Assembly: GCF_002860165.1 (NCBI RefSeq)
Contig: NZ_PGUZ01000029.1
Span: 62,001 to 126,000, forward strand
From: Bacillus sp. V3-13
Lineage (GTDB): Bacteria; Bacillota; Bacilli; Bacillales; Cytobacillaceae
Direction: 5' to 3'
Length of the DNA stretch: 64,000 bases
In this document: positions 17,250 through 27,002 of the stretch, one piece after another
Numbering within the stretch: the first letter of the stretch is position 1
Layout of the letters: every line of letters begins with the position of its first letter
Translations under genes and position numbers: made by a program
Notes under the pieces: model-generated
Seen by the model: the letters and a program-made list of their open reading frames with translations, nothing else
Databases searched by the model: none
What the model was told of the DNA's origin: nothing

Positions 17250-18938
17250 ATGAAGTTAAAAACAGAAATAAAGTCCGATATTGAAATTGCCAGAGAGTCA
17301 CAAATGAAGCCGATAATTGAAATAGCAGCAAAAGTTGGGCTCTCGGAAGATGATATCGAACTTTTCGGAAAATATAAAGCCAAGCTTTCAGCTGATACAT
17401 TGAAAAAATTGCAAACAAAAGAGAGCGGGAAAATCATTCTCGTTACGTCCATCAACCCGACGCCTGCCGGAGAAGGAAAATCGACCGTTACAGTAGGGCT
17501 GGCCGATGCGTTTACACGGTTGGGGAAAAAAACGATGATCGCGATGCGCGAGCCTTCACTTGGCCCGACGATGGGAATAAAGGGCGGGGCAACAGGAGGA
17601 GGATATTCGCAAGTTTTGCCGATGGAAGACATCAACCTTCATTTTACCGGTGATCTGCATGCGATCACAACAGCGAATAACGCGCTTGCTGCACTGATTG
17701 ACAATCACCTCCAGCAAGGCAATGAGCTGCAAATCGATCAAAGAAGGATTGTCTGGAAGCGGGCGCTCGACCTGAATGACCGGGCGCTGAGGAAAATTGT
17801 CATCGGCCTTGGCGGGCCGGTACAGGGAGTTCCGCGCGAGGACGGTTTTGACATCACGGTTGCTTCGGAAATCATGGCTGTCTTATGCCTCGCCGCTGAC
17901 CTTAACGACTTAAAAGCACGGCTTGGCCGGATGGTGATCGCCTATAACGTGAACAAGCAGCCGGTAACAGTAGCCGATTTAGGCGTTGAAGGTGCTTTAA
18001 CACTGCTGTTAAAAGATGCCGTAAAACCAAATCTCGTGCAAACAATCGAACATACTCCGGCGCTCGTTCATGGCGGGCCATTCGCCAATATCGCACATGG
18101 CTGCAACAGTGTTATCGCGACAACGGCGGCCGCAAAGCTTGCCGATTTTGTGATCACTGAAGCAGGGTTTGGTGCGGACCTGGGTGCGGAAAAATTCTTG
18201 CATATTAAAGGCCGAAGTGCCGGCATCAAACCGGAGGCGGTTGTCATCGTCGCGACTGTCCGCGCCTTGAAGATGCATGGAGGCATGCTTAAATCTGAAT
18301 TAAAAAACGAAAATGTTGCCGCACTAACAGCCGGGTTCGCGAATCTTAAAAAGCATATTGAAACGATCGGGAGCTTTGGTCTCCCTTTTGTAGTCGCGAT
18401 TAACCGGTTTGTCACCGATACAGAAGCCGAAGTTTCAACACTTCTTGAGCTTTGCCGGAAGGAAAACATTCCTGTCGCTTTGACGGAGGTTTGGGAAAAA
18501 GGCGGAGCAGGTGGCGTGGATCTTGCTGAGAAAGTTTTAAACGCGATTGAAACGAACGAGGCCGAATACCAGCCATTGTACGATCTCTCTGACCCGCTCG
18601 ATGTGAAAATAAGGACAATCGTTCAAAAGGTTTATGGTGCGAGTGATGTTGAATTTTCGCCAAAAGCAAAAAAACAGTTAGACGAGTTCGACTATTTTGG
18701 CTGGGGTCATTTCCCGATCTGTATGGCGAAAACCCAATATTCATTATCAGATGATCCCGCAAAGCTTGGGAGACCAAGCGATTTTACTGTTCTGGTCCGA
18801 GAGCTGAAGCCGTCAGTCGGCGCAGGATTTATCGTCGCCCTCACCGGCGACGTCATGACAATGCCGGGCTTGCCAAAACAACCGGCAGCTTTAAACATGG
18901 ATGTCGATGAAAACGGCCAGGCAGTTGGTTTGTTCTAA
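17250..18938 (+). CDS. fhs: Formate-tetrahydrofolate ligase
   Basis: 562 residues, full length. The P-loop TPAGEGKST is at residues 71-79; [28 protein letters not shown] and the C-terminal [15 protein letters not shown] are family hallmarks. It activates formate to 10-formyl-tetrahydrofolate with ATP. A CAGGGGG ribosome site precedes ATG 17250. A hypothetical gene follows 11 bases on. Confidence 0.97.
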   Translation: MKLKTEIKSDIEIARESQMKPIIEIAAKVGLSEDDIELFGKYKAKLSADTLKKLQTKESGKIILVTSINPTPAGEGKSTVTVGLADAFTRLGKKTMIAMREPSLGPTMGIKGGATGGGYSQVLPMEDINLHFTGDLHAITTANNALAALIDNHLQQGNELQIDQRRIVWKRALDLNDRALRKIVIGLGGPVQGVPREDGFDITVASEIMAVLCLAADLNDLKARLGRMVIAYNVNKQPVTVADLGVEGALTLLLKDAVKPNLVQTIEHTPALVHGGPFANIAHGCNSVIATTAAAKLADFVITEAGFGADLGAEKFLHIKGRSAGIKPEAVVIVATVRALKMHGGMLKSELKNENVAALTAGFANLKKHIETIGSFGLPFVVAINRFVTDTEAEVSTLLELCRKENIPVALTEVWEKGGAGGVDLAEKVLNAIETNEAEYQPLYDLSDPLDVKIRTIVQKVYGASDVEFSPKAKKQLDEFDYFGWGHFPICMAKTQYSLSDDPAKLGRPSDFTVLVRELKPSVGAGFIVALTGDVMTMPGLPKQPAALNMDVDENGQAVGLF

Positions 18939-18949
18939 AGAAATGGGGT

Positions 18950-19486
18950 ATGCAAGCCTTGTTTGATCCGACTGCTTTTGAAAATATGAAGGTAGTGATT
19001 GAAGGTGCCGTTTATGACAAGGATTTATCAGGGGAATTACAGGTGGTTGACCGCAATGATCTGATCAATACGGCAAAATTGTCGCGGGAATACTCGATTT
19101 CTTTCACGGAGCGCGGGTCAATGCCTGACGATCCTTCCTGCACGTTAATTTTACAGGCGAGCCTGAAAAACCTTGCTGCCGAGCTGCTGCCGGAAAGCGG
19201 GAGCGGACAAGCAGCCGGCTGTACTGTCCTGGTTGTTTTTAATACGACCCATAAAAAGGATTTGGCAATCTCCGGCATCATCGAGGAAAAGATTAGAGAA
19301 ATTTGGGGTATGGACCGGGGCATTACTCAACGGTGGACGTTTGATGATGAATCGGATGATACGGTTGAGAATGAGACGATTGTCAGCTTCAATCGTCCTG
19401 TATTTGAAGAGCAGATCGATGATTTAGTCGCGATGATTGATTATATGGAAAAAACCATCAAAAGCCTGAAAACGAGTGTGCAGTGA
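18950..19486 (+). CDS. Hypothetical protein downstream of fhs
   Basis: 178 residues, acidic and soluble, with alpha/beta character: strand-like MKVVIEGAVYD and CTVLVVFNT, a helical C-terminus DDLVAMIDYMEKTIKSL, and an acidic DDESDDTVENE loop. No signal peptide, cysteine motif or recognised domain. Its 11-base spacing suggests co-transcription with fhs. Confidence 0.6.
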   Translation: MQALFDPTAFENMKVVIEGAVYDKDLSGELQVVDRNDLINTAKLSREYSISFTERGSMPDDPSCTLILQASLKNLAAELLPESGSGQAAGCTVLVVFNTTHKKDLAISGIIEEKIREIWGMDRGITQRWTFDDESDDTVENETIVSFNRPVFEEQIDDLVAMIDYMEKTIKSLKTSVQ

Positions 19487-19503
19487 TTACAAGCTTCCCG
19501 CTC

Positions 19504-19536
19504 GCCTTTATCAGCAGGTAACAGTAAGATAAAGGC
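19504..19536 (+). promoter_or_regulatory. Hairpin abutting the peroxidase ribosome site
   Basis: GCCTTTATC (19504-19512) and GATAAAGGC (19528-19536) form a perfect 9-bp stem; AGGAGGT starts at the next base. In mRNA this could tune ribosome access or mark a processing site. Confidence 0.35.
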
Positions 19537-19550
19537 AGGAGGTGGCTAAT

Positions 19551-20027
19551 ATGTCAGTTTACCAATTTAGCGCGAAAACCATTACCGGGGAAGAAGTTTC
19601 TCTGGACCGTTTTGCAGGGAAGGTGCTCCTGATCGTCAATACAGCGAGCAAATGCGGTTTCACACCCCAATATAAGGATTTGCAGGAGCTGTATGACAAG
19701 TACAAAGATAGGGGTTTGGTGATACTCGGTTTTCCCTGCAATCAATTTATGGGCCAGGAGCCTGGCAGCGAAGAGGATATTCAATCGTTTTGCGAGTTAA
19801 ATTACGGCGTCAATTTTCCGATGTTTGCGAAAATCGACGTCAATGGTCCGAATGCTCATCCACTCTTTCAATACTTAACAGAAAAAGCGCCCGGGGCATT
19901 GGGAACGAAAGGAGTAAAATGGAACTTCACGAAATTCCTTGTTGGCCGCTCGGGCAATCCGGTCAACCGCTACGCCCCGAGCACCAATCCCCGGGAAATC
20001 TCGGGTGATATCGAACAGTTGCTATAA
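19551..20027 (+). CDS. bsaA: Glutathione peroxidase-family thiol peroxidase (BsaA type)
   Basis: 158 residues. The peroxidatic residue is Cys35 (TASKCGFTPQY), with the conserved Gln in GFPCNQF and Trp-Asn in VKWNFTKFLV. These Cys-type enzymes reduce hydroperoxides, usually with thioredoxin or bacillithiol-linked partners. ATG 19551 has a perfect AGGAGGT site. Confidence 0.94.
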   Translation: MSVYQFSAKTITGEEVSLDRFAGKVLLIVNTASKCGFTPQYKDLQELYDKYKDRGLVILGFPCNQFMGQEPGSEEDIQSFCELNYGVNFPMFAKIDVNGPNAHPLFQYLTEKAPGALGTKGVKWNFTKFLVGRSGNPVNRYAPSTNPREISGDIEQLL

Positions 20028-20039
20028 GAATAATTCTAA

Positions 20040-20073
20040 AGCTTCTCCATTATGGATGAAGCTGTTTTTTTGT
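20040..20073 (+). terminator. Terminator of the peroxidase gene
   Basis: AGCTTC...GAAGCT with an inner CCAT/ATGG stem, followed by TTTTTTT. Confidence 0.75.
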
Positions 20074-20096
20074 TTTCCTAAAAATTCTAAATACTC

Positions 20097-20125
20097 TTTA
20101 CAACTCGCCGGGCAAGCAATAGGAT
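20097..20125 (+). promoter_or_regulatory. Promoter of the acetyltransferase-fusion operon
   Basis: TTTACA (20097-20102), 17 bases, TAGGAT (20120-20125), about 50 bases before the 18-codon ORF. Confidence 0.5.
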
Positions 20126-20177
20126 TAAAGAAGGTGTGGAAAACATTCCCGCTAATTCTAAAAAGGAGGAGATTGCG

Positions 20178-20234
20178 ATGCAACTTAAAGCTAACTTAAA
20201 AATTTACAAGACAGAAAGAGACGAAGGCACATAG
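20178..20234 (+). CDS. 18-residue ORF upstream of the fusion gene
   Basis: MQLKANLKIYKTERDEGT, preceded by the strong site AAAAGGAGGAG and ending 17 bases before the ATG of the giant gene, which has its own AAGGAGGA. The spacing and two consecutive strong ribosome sites suggest it is translated. It could be a leader peptide, a small product acted on by the neighbours, or chance. Not in any family I know. Confidence 0.4.
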   Translation: MQLKANLKIYKTERDEGT

Positions 20235-20251
20235 TGCAAGGAGGATTTAAA

Positions 20252-23200
20252 ATGAACTATTTGACGAAAACGATCCAGATTGTCGAGTATCATAAAGAAC
20301 TTGCAGGCAAAATTGCAAAAATGTGGAATATGAGCCGCGACAGCTGGGGTGGGGATACTCGTGTAACAACAGCGACACAAGTGATCCAGAAGGAAGCAAA
20401 CTCCGGAAATATCGCTCTATATCTCGCTGTTGAAGGTGAGGAAGTCATTGGTTACTGCAGCTTGTCCGAGTATAAGGAAGATGTCGGTTCCCTGTATATT
20501 CCGCTGTTGAACGTACGCCCGGATTATCATGGCAAAAAAATTGGCAAAATGCTTGTTTTGCGTGCGCTTGAAAAAACAATTGAATTAGGCTGGCCGCGGC
20601 TTGACCTTTATACATGGCCGGGAAATACAAAGGCAGTCCCGTTGTATAAGAAATGCGGCTTTTTCTGGGAAGACCGTGATGATGTGACCCACTTAATGAA
20701 TTTTATTCCGAGCGTTTTATCGACACCGCTACTTTCGCCGTACTTTAATGATCTGGACTGGTATGAATCGAGCGACCGTCTTATAGAGGTTAAGCCTGAT
20801 GGTCTGAAGAAGGCCGGTTTTACATTTTATGAGTATTCGTGGAAAAATGAAGACACGGCGGTACGCGTTCAATTTGAAAAGACGGGCCGTGGCATGTGCT
20901 TAATAGAGACAAATGATTTTCTGCTTGAGTTAAAGCTGGCGGAACACGAAACGATCGAGCAGCAACCGTATCAATATGAGGTTCATTTTACAAATAAATC
21001 AGCCGAAGCCATCACATTGAAAGTAAGCGGAGCTGGAAATGAGCGGCTCGAATATTCAATAGATGCTGAGCTTCTGATCGACGAAAAAGCGGTCATCACT
21101 GAAATGCTGACAGTTCATCCTGGAGAAGAGCCAAGCGTTTGGAGCACCCATCCATATATCAGCTTAAATGTTTCAGTAAATGATCAGCAGTGTGAGCTGC
21201 GGCTCGGCGTAAAGCCGAAGCAGCCTGCAAAACTTGAGGCGAAATACTTTGCCAATTTAAGCTTTTTAAATCAGAAAAGTGAAATTCTTCTTGAGGTCGA
21301 AAGCAATCTTAAAGAAGCTGCGAAATTTATCATCGGCTTTCCGGAAAATGATTTAGCAGAATTGGATCAGAATGTTTTCGAGATCGATTTACAAGTGAAC
21401 GAACGGCAAACGATATATGTGCCGTTAACCGTTTTACAGTTCGGGTTTTTCGAACCGGTACTTGCTGTAAAGGTTGTGATGGGTGACGGAACGTTCCATT
21501 TCGACCAAAAAATCACCGCAGCTTTCAAAGGTTTTGGCGAAAAGTTCGGCGGAGAATCGAAGGAACACTGGCATATATTCAACGGTGCAGCACAATTGAA
21601 TGTCCGCAAGCGTGATTTATTGGTAACAGCAGGCAAAACGGAAAAAATCAAGCAGCCGTTCGCGTTTTTCGCACCAAAGCTTGGTAAGCCTTTTTCAAAT
21701 GAATTTTCCAAAAAAAAGCCTGAAAAAGTGGAATGGTTGCATGATCAGCAATCGATCACAATGAGGCTTCAATTGCTATCAGAAGAGATGGAAGGCATCA
21801 GCTTAAGTTTAATGATGAAGCTGTATGCTGAAGGTTTGCTCGAAAAATGGGTGGAAGTTGAAAACAAAGGCTCACAGCGATATGAGAATGTCGCTGTGCT
21901 TCACTCTGTATACCATGAGATGGAAAAGGTCTATTTTCCGCTCGGCGATAAAATCGTTGTTTTTTCGGAAAGAAAGCAAATCGAATTTGGTGATCTTAAC
22001 GGTGAATTGTTAAGTGAAAACTGGTTCTTTTCCGATCGGTCTGAGGCATCGTTCGGATTTGCCTGGAGCGCGGATGACAAAGCTTCGCCGGAAGGCTGGC
22101 AATTTCAGGTCGAGCAATCGCTTGGAGCATTGGATGTTCACGAGCAAATCATCTCAAAGCCGCTGTTTTTATCGTTCGGTGCATTTCCTGAATGGTGGGA
22201 ATTCCGTCAATTTGCGCGGGGCTTTAATGGATGGGAACATAAACAAGCATTGCCGGAGCAAACGCTCACATTAACTGGAGAAAATATCGTTTTTGACCGT
22301 GCTGAAACGGAAATCGACATCGAACTGAAGTCTTATCGGGCAAATTACCTTGACGGGAATATAAAACTGGAGCTTAATGACCGGGAAGCAGCCGCTGTTT
22401 CTGTCGATGCCGGAGCTGAACAGACAAGTGTTTCTCAGGTGATTTCGATTCTGGATGCCCGTCCGCTTTCGATTGTAAGAGGAAAATATACCGGAAATGC
22501 GGTAACGAGTGAGTTGGAGGCGATTCTGCTCCGCAAAGGGACCCCGGACCGGATTACGGTCACAGAAGAAGAGGGCCGTCTTCGTTCGCTCGTCGTCAGT
22601 AACGGATGTATCGAAATCAAGGCAGCCAGCGATTTTTATCCAGGAATTTATTCTCTTTCTGTAAACGGAAACGAATGGCTCGATACATCATTTCCGCAAT
22701 TGCAGGCAAAAGGCTGGTGGAATCCATGGGGAGGCGGAATGAAAAGCGTCCCTGCGCAATTAAATACGTTTTCATTGCTAAAAGAACATTTAGCCGTGGA
22801 ATATGTTGAAATCAATGACCGGTCCAACAATCAATGGAGTGGAATCGCGCTGACGACAACCGTTAAAGATCACAGCGCTTGGAAAGGCGTTGTGTTTACA
22901 CAATATTATTTGATGCTTCCTGATGTCCCTGTGTTAGCTTCATTTGTTGAAGTAAAGGAAGCAGGCGGTAAAGTCCTGATTGGAGAGGAATGGACCACAG
23001 ATTTTTTCCTTGGTGGAAGTCCGTTAAACGAAATCGTTTGCCATGACAATCAACCGGGAATCTTTAAAAAGTATCAGGCCGGAATCGAAGAGCAATCGAT
23101 TCACCTGGATAGCGGCGCATTCATGTCCCGGGATGGAACAGCGGAGAAGCTATATGTTGTCCCCGGCTTGGGCAGCAATGAGACTGGAGCTTACATGAAT

Positions 23201-23335
23201 AAAGAAGTTTTACAGGTTGTCAGCAAGCAAAGGCTGCTCGGTGAATTAAAAACTGCGCCAATGTTTATCGTTTTTGATGAACGGCAATTGACCGGCTCAG
23301 TGCTTCGTCAGCTAAACAGAATCAGATTCCAGTGA
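20252..23335 (+). CDS. GNAT acetyltransferase fused to a long beta-sandwich region
   Basis: 1027 residues. Residues ~5-150 are a GNAT domain (VIGYCSLSEY, then PLLNVRPDYHGKKIGKMLV as acetyl-CoA loop, and NTKAVPLYKKCGFF). Residues ~170-430 look like two Ig-like beta domains. From ~440 to the end is a long beta-rich part with ALHSVYHEME-like and NPWGGGMKS segments that resembles a galactose-mutarotase/carbohydrate supersandwich fold. No signal peptide, so it is cytoplasmic. ATG 20252 follows AAGGAGGA. An amidohydrolase follows 15 bases on. Only the GNAT assignment is firm; the rest is inferred from pattern. Confidence 0.8.
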   Translation: MNYLTKTIQIVEYHKELAGKIAKMWNMSRDSWGGDTRVTTATQVIQKEANSGNIALYLAVEGEEVIGYCSLSEYKEDVGSLYIPLLNVRPDYHGKKIGKMLVLRALEKTIELGWPRLDLYTWPGNTKAVPLYKKCGFFWEDRDDVTHLMNFIPSVLSTPLLSPYFNDLDWYESSDRLIEVKPDGLKKAGFTFYEYSWKNEDTAVRVQFEKTGRGMCLIETNDFLLELKLAEHETIEQQPYQYEVHFTNKSAEAITLKVSGAGNERLEYSIDAELLIDEKAVITEMLTVHPGEEPSVWSTHPYISLNVSVNDQQCELRLGVKPKQPAKLEAKYFANLSFLNQKSEILLEVESNLKEAAKFIIGFPENDLAELDQNVFEIDLQVNERQTIYVPLTVLQFGFFEPVLAVKVVMGDGTFHFDQKITAAFKGFGEKFGGESKEHWHIFNGAAQLNVRKRDLLVTAGKTEKIKQPFAFFAPKLGKPFSNEFSKKKPEKVEWLHDQQSITMRLQLLSEEMEGISLSLMMKLYAEGLLEKWVEVENKGSQRYENVAVLHSVYHEMEKVYFPLGDKIVVFSERKQIEFGDLNGELLSENWFFSDRSEASFGFAWSADDKASPEGWQFQVEQSLGALDVHEQIISKPLFLSFGAFPEWWEFRQFARGFNGWEHKQALPEQTLTLTGENIVFDRAETEIDIELKSYRANYLDGNIKLELNDREAAAVSVDAGAEQTSVSQVISILDARPLSIVRGKYTGNAVTSELEAILLRKGTPDRITVTEEEGRLRSLVVSNGCIEIKAASDFYPGIYSLSVNGNEWLDTSFPQLQAKGWWNPWGGGMKSVPAQLNTFSLLKEHLAVEYVEINDRSNNQWSGIALTTTVKDHSAWKGVVFTQYYLMLPDVPVLASFVEVKEAGGKVLIGEEWTTDFFLGGSPLNEIVCHDNQPGIFKKYQAGIEEQSIHLDSGAFMSRDGTAEKLYVVPGLGSNETGAYMNKEVLQVVSKQRLLGELKTAPMFIVFDERQLTGSVLRQLNRIRFQ

Positions 23336-23350
23336 TTACAAGGAGTAGAC

Positions 23351-24205
23351 ATGAAGATCATTGACGCACATATGCATTTTTCGAAAATTAATTCGTTTCA
23401 TGAAACAGCGGGGCAAGTTTCGTTTGTCGATTACTCTTTTGATGGCATTTTAAAAGAGTACGAGCAAGCGAATGTCGTCCTCGGGATTGGCATGGGATTG
23501 ACAGAAACGGGCGGCATGGGGTTTCCCGACCATGCTGCCACCACGCCGATGGGACTTGATTTAAGCGACAGCCTGCCCGGAAAAATTGTCTATTGCGCCG
23601 GGGTTAATCCGTTTGACTGCGGGGAAGATGCGGTGAAGAGGCTCGAAGCCGAGGTGCAAAAACAAGAGGTTGTCGGGATTAAAATTTATTTGGGGTACTA
23701 TCCTTTCTATGCCTATGATGAAGTATACGAACCGGTATATAAAATCGCCGCTCAATATCGTCTGCCTGTCGTATTTCATACCGGGGACACTTATTCGGAA
23801 CGGGGGCTGCTCAAATATTCGCATCCGCTTGCGATTGACGAAGTAGCGGTCAAGCATCGGGACGTTACTTTTATGATGGCCCATTTCGGCGATCCGTGGA
23901 CATTGACAGGAGCGGAAATCATCTATAAAAACCCGAATGTATATGCGGATTTATCAGGGTTGATCGTCGGCACAGAGAAGGATCTGATGAAACGCCTGCA
24001 GGGGCGGTTCCTTGACCATCTGCGCCATGCCCTCGAATTTGCCGATTCGTATGATAAGCTGTTGTTCGGCACCGACTGGCCGCTTATTCCGGTGGCTCCG
24101 TATGTTGAGTTCATAAAAGAACTGATTCCCGAAGAGCACCATCAAGCCGTTTTTTACGATACTGCTGCAAACGTTTTTCCGAAAATCAAGCCGTTTTTAA
24201 AATAG
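23351..24205 (+). CDS. Amidohydrolase-family metal-dependent hydrolase
   Basis: 284 residues, TIM-barrel amidohydrolase_2 type. The N-terminal metal pair is DAHMHF. A histidine follows in PVVFHTGDTYS, another in MMAHFGDPW and the catalytic Asp in LLFGTDWPL. Similar proteins hydrolyse or decarboxylate small ring or amide substrates. AAGGAG precedes ATG 23351, and the gene follows the acetyltransferase fusion in one operon, so it probably works on the same metabolite. Confidence 0.88.
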   Translation: MKIIDAHMHFSKINSFHETAGQVSFVDYSFDGILKEYEQANVVLGIGMGLTETGGMGFPDHAATTPMGLDLSDSLPGKIVYCAGVNPFDCGEDAVKRLEAEVQKQEVVGIKIYLGYYPFYAYDEVYEPVYKIAAQYRLPVVFHTGDTYSERGLLKYSHPLAIDEVAVKHRDVTFMMAHFGDPWTLTGAEIIYKNPNVYADLSGLIVGTEKDLMKRLQGRFLDHLRHALEFADSYDKLLFGTDWPLIPVAPYVEFIKELIPEEHHQAVFYDTAANVFPKIKPFLK

Positions 24206-24219
24206 ATAGATTGGCAGGT

Positions 24220-24253
24220 GGCTATCCTTTTTAGCGAAGGATAGCCTTTTTTT
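24220..24253 (+). terminator. Terminator of the fusion-amidohydrolase operon
   Basis: GGCTATCCTT pairs with AAGGATAGCC (10 bp), followed by TTTTTTT. Confidence 0.92.
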
Positions 24254-24352
24254 GTGCAAATGATCATGTACAAAGTGCTATACTGTCGTTTTATTGCTCG
24301 AATGTTACTGGTTCGTGTTAAAATAAAAAACGGAAAGAAAGCAGGTGTTTTC

Positions 24353-24997
24353 ATGAAGAAGATCATTAGACAATCTGAGGAATTTGTGAAAGAAAGCTTA
24401 AGGGATGATGCGACCGGGCATGACTGGCATCATATTGACAGGGTCCGGAAAAATGCCTTAAATATAGCTTCAAAAGAGCAGCGGGGTGACCTGTTTGTCA
24501 TCGAAATGGCTGCCCTGCTTCATGATACAGCGGACGAAAAGCTAAATGTATCCGGCGCGGCAGGAGAGAAAAAGCTGCTTGCTTTTATGGATACCCTTGA
24601 TTTAAGTATAGCTATTAAGGAGCATATTCTGGATATTATTTTTTCGATTTCATATAAAGGCGGAAACAGCAAGGCTTTGGCGTCAATTGAAGCAGAAATT
24701 GTCCAGGATGCAGACCGTCTCGATGCGATTGGCGCGATTGGAATCGCCCGGACGTTTGCATATGGGGGGAGCAAAGGCCAGCCTATCTATGATCCACGCA
24801 TCGAAACCAGAGAGAAAATGACTGTTGAAGAGTATCGAAATGGCAAGTCTTCTTCAATCCATCATTTTTACGAGAAGCTGCTGAAGTTAAAAGACCTCCT
24901 TCATACGGATGCAGCCAAACAGCTGGCCGAAGCGCGCCACCAGTTTATGGAGCAATTTTTACAGGAATTTCATAGTGAATGGAATGGTGAAGCATGA
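24353..24997 (+). CDS. ypgQ: HD-domain phosphohydrolase YpgQ
   Basis: 214 residues. HD signature: GHDWHHIDRV (first histidine ~23), LLHDTADEK (His57-Asp58) and a late Asp in QDADRLDAIGAIGIART. B. subtilis YpgQ is a metal-dependent (d)NTP pyrophosphohydrolase. I chose ATG 24353 after GCAGGTG. It overlaps the next gene by four bases (ATGA), a tight coupling with the ABC-F protein. Confidence 0.9.
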   Translation: MKKIIRQSEEFVKESLRDDATGHDWHHIDRVRKNALNIASKEQRGDLFVIEMAALLHDTADEKLNVSGAAGEKKLLAFMDTLDLSIAIKEHILDIIFSISYKGGNSKALASIEAEIVQDADRLDAIGAIGIARTFAYGGSKGQPIYDPRIETREKMTVEEYRNGKSSSIHHFYEKLLKLKDLLHTDAAKQLAEARHQFMEQFLQEFHSEWNGEA

Positions 24998-26880
24998 AGA
25001 TGATTTCAATGGAAAACGTGTCTAAAACTTACGGGGAAAAACAGCTTTTTCACGAATTGTCCTTCACTATTTCAGAAAAAGATCGCGTTGGTTTAATTGG
25101 AGTGAATGGAACCGGAAAATCGTCCCTCCTCAAAATTGCCGCAGGAATCGATTTGCCCGACTCAGGCGAAGTTGTCAAAGGAAAAGACTATAAAATTTCC
25201 TATCTATCCCAGAATCCTGAACTTTCGGCGGAATTGTCCGTGTTAGATCAGGTGTTTGAAGGGGATGCACCCATTTTTGCTGTGCTGAGACAATATGAAC
25301 AAACGCTTGGCCTTTTAACGAAAAATCCAGATGATCAGCACTTGCAGGAGGCTCTTTTTGAGCAGCAGAAAAAAATGGATGCACACAATGCCTGGGATTT
25401 AAGCACGAGTGCAAAAACGATTCTGAGCAAGCTGGGCATTGACGATTTTACAAAAAAAGTTGGCGAGCTTTCCGGTGGCCAGAAGAAACGGGTCGCACTT
25501 GCACAAGTATTAATCCAGTCACCTGACTTATTAATTCTCGATGAACCGACAAACCATCTCGATTATCAATCAGTGAAATGGCTTGAAGACTATCTTGGAA
25601 GGTATAACGGAGCACTTTTGCTTGTCACGCATGACCGGTATTTTCTTGACCGGGTTACAAACCGGATATTTGAGCTTGATCGGGGGCGTCTTTTCAGCTA
25701 TAAAGGCAATTATGCAGCATTCCTCGAAGCGAAAGCGGTCCGGGAAGAAAATGAAGCGGCAACACTCGAAAAAAGAAAAAATCTTTATCGCCGCGAGCTC
25801 GAATGGATCAGACGGGGGGCCAAGGCGAGAACGACGAAGCAAAAGGCAAGGATTCAGCGATTTGAGCAGCTTGACGATCAATTATCTTCAGTCCAATCTT
25901 CAGACAAGCTCGATATTTCATTAAACGGAAGCAGGCTTGGCAAACAGGTTTTTGAACTGAAGGAAGCAACAAAGTCATATGGAAATCACGTCATTTTAAG
26001 CGATTTTGATTTGCTTGTGAAGCCTGGTGACCGAATCGGAATCATCGGCCGAAATGGAACAGGGAAATCGACTCTGCTTAACGTGCTCGCCGGGAAAATC
26101 GAATTGGATTCCGGCATGCTCGACATCGGCCAGACAGTCAAGGTTGCCTATTATACCCAGGAAAATGAGGATATGGATGAAAACAAGCGGATGATCGAAT
26201 ATTTAAAGGAAACGGCCCAGGTCATCGAAACGTCCGACGGAAAGACGATTTCGGCACCGCAAATGCTTGAGCGCTTCCTTTTCCCGATGAATACGCACGG
26301 TACTCTGATTCGAAAACTATCCGGTGGTGAGAAGCGCCGCCTTTATTTGTTGAAATTACTTATGGAAGCACCAAATGTTCTGCTTCTTGACGAGCCGACA
26401 AATGATCTCGATACCCAGACATTAACGATACTCGAGGATTATCTTGGTGATTTCCCTGGAGTTGTATTAACGGTTTCCCATGACCGCTATTTTCTCGATA
26501 AGGTCGCCAGGCAGCTGCTTATATTGGAAGGGGAAGGGCGAATCGCGTCTTTTTATGGAAACTACAGCGAATTTTTAGAAAAAGAAACAGAAAAGCCGCT
26601 TGTAAAAGAAACTGCAGTTGCGGGAAAAATAACGCATCCAAACGACAAAACGAAAAAGAAGCGGCTGACATTTAAGGAAAAAATGGAATGGGAAGAAATT
26701 GACGGCAATATCGAAGCCGCAGAAGAAAGACTGAAAGAAATCGCAGAAGAAACGGCGTGTATTGGAAGTGATTTTGAAAAAGCTCATGCATTAATGAAAG
26801 AAGAAGCGGAGCTCAATGAACGCCTCGAATATTTAATCGAACGTTGGAGCTACCTCTCTGAAATAGTCGAGAACGAATAG
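24994..26880 (+). CDS. yfmR: ABC-F ribosome-associated ATPase YfmR
   Basis: 628 residues, two ATPase domains without membrane segments. Domain 1: GVNGTGKSS, LSGGQKKR, LLILDEPTNHLD. Linker with RRGAKARTTKQKARI (P-site tRNA interaction motif). Domain 2: GRNGTGKST, LSGGEKRR, LLLDEPTNDLD. C-terminal coiled coil from ~555. Near-collinear with B. subtilis YfmR, which relieves ribosome stalling at proline and acidic stretches alongside EF-P. The four-base overlap with ypgQ differs from B. subtilis, where yfmR lies elsewhere. Confidence 0.94.
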   Translation: MKMISMENVSKTYGEKQLFHELSFTISEKDRVGLIGVNGTGKSSLLKIAAGIDLPDSGEVVKGKDYKISYLSQNPELSAELSVLDQVFEGDAPIFAVLRQYEQTLGLLTKNPDDQHLQEALFEQQKKMDAHNAWDLSTSAKTILSKLGIDDFTKKVGELSGGQKKRVALAQVLIQSPDLLILDEPTNHLDYQSVKWLEDYLGRYNGALLLVTHDRYFLDRVTNRIFELDRGRLFSYKGNYAAFLEAKAVREENEAATLEKRKNLYRRELEWIRRGAKARTTKQKARIQRFEQLDDQLSSVQSSDKLDISLNGSRLGKQVFELKEATKSYGNHVILSDFDLLVKPGDRIGIIGRNGTGKSTLLNVLAGKIELDSGMLDIGQTVKVAYYTQENEDMDENKRMIEYLKETAQVIETSDGKTISAPQMLERFLFPMNTHGTLIRKLSGGEKRRLYLLKLLMEAPNVLLLDEPTNDLDTQTLTILEDYLGDFPGVVLTVSHDRYFLDKVARQLLILEGEGRIASFYGNYSEFLEKETEKPLVKETAVAGKITHPNDKTKKKRLTFKEKMEWEEIDGNIEAAEERLKEIAEETACIGSDFEKAHALMKEEAELNERLEYLIERWSYLSEIVENE

Positions 26881-26886
26881 ACAAGG

Positions 26887-26918
26887 AAAACCCGGTGATT
26901 TATTTACCGGGTTTATTC
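26887..26918 (+). terminator. Terminator of yfmR
   Basis: AAACCCGGT pairs with ACCGGGTTT around a 9-base loop; a short T-run follows. Confidence 0.8.
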
Positions 26919-27002
26919 GAGCGCGAAAGGTGAATGCGCAGGAACGATTATGTTAAAATTTTTAAAGATATAAACGTAATCAAGACAAAGGGTGAAAACA
27001 AA

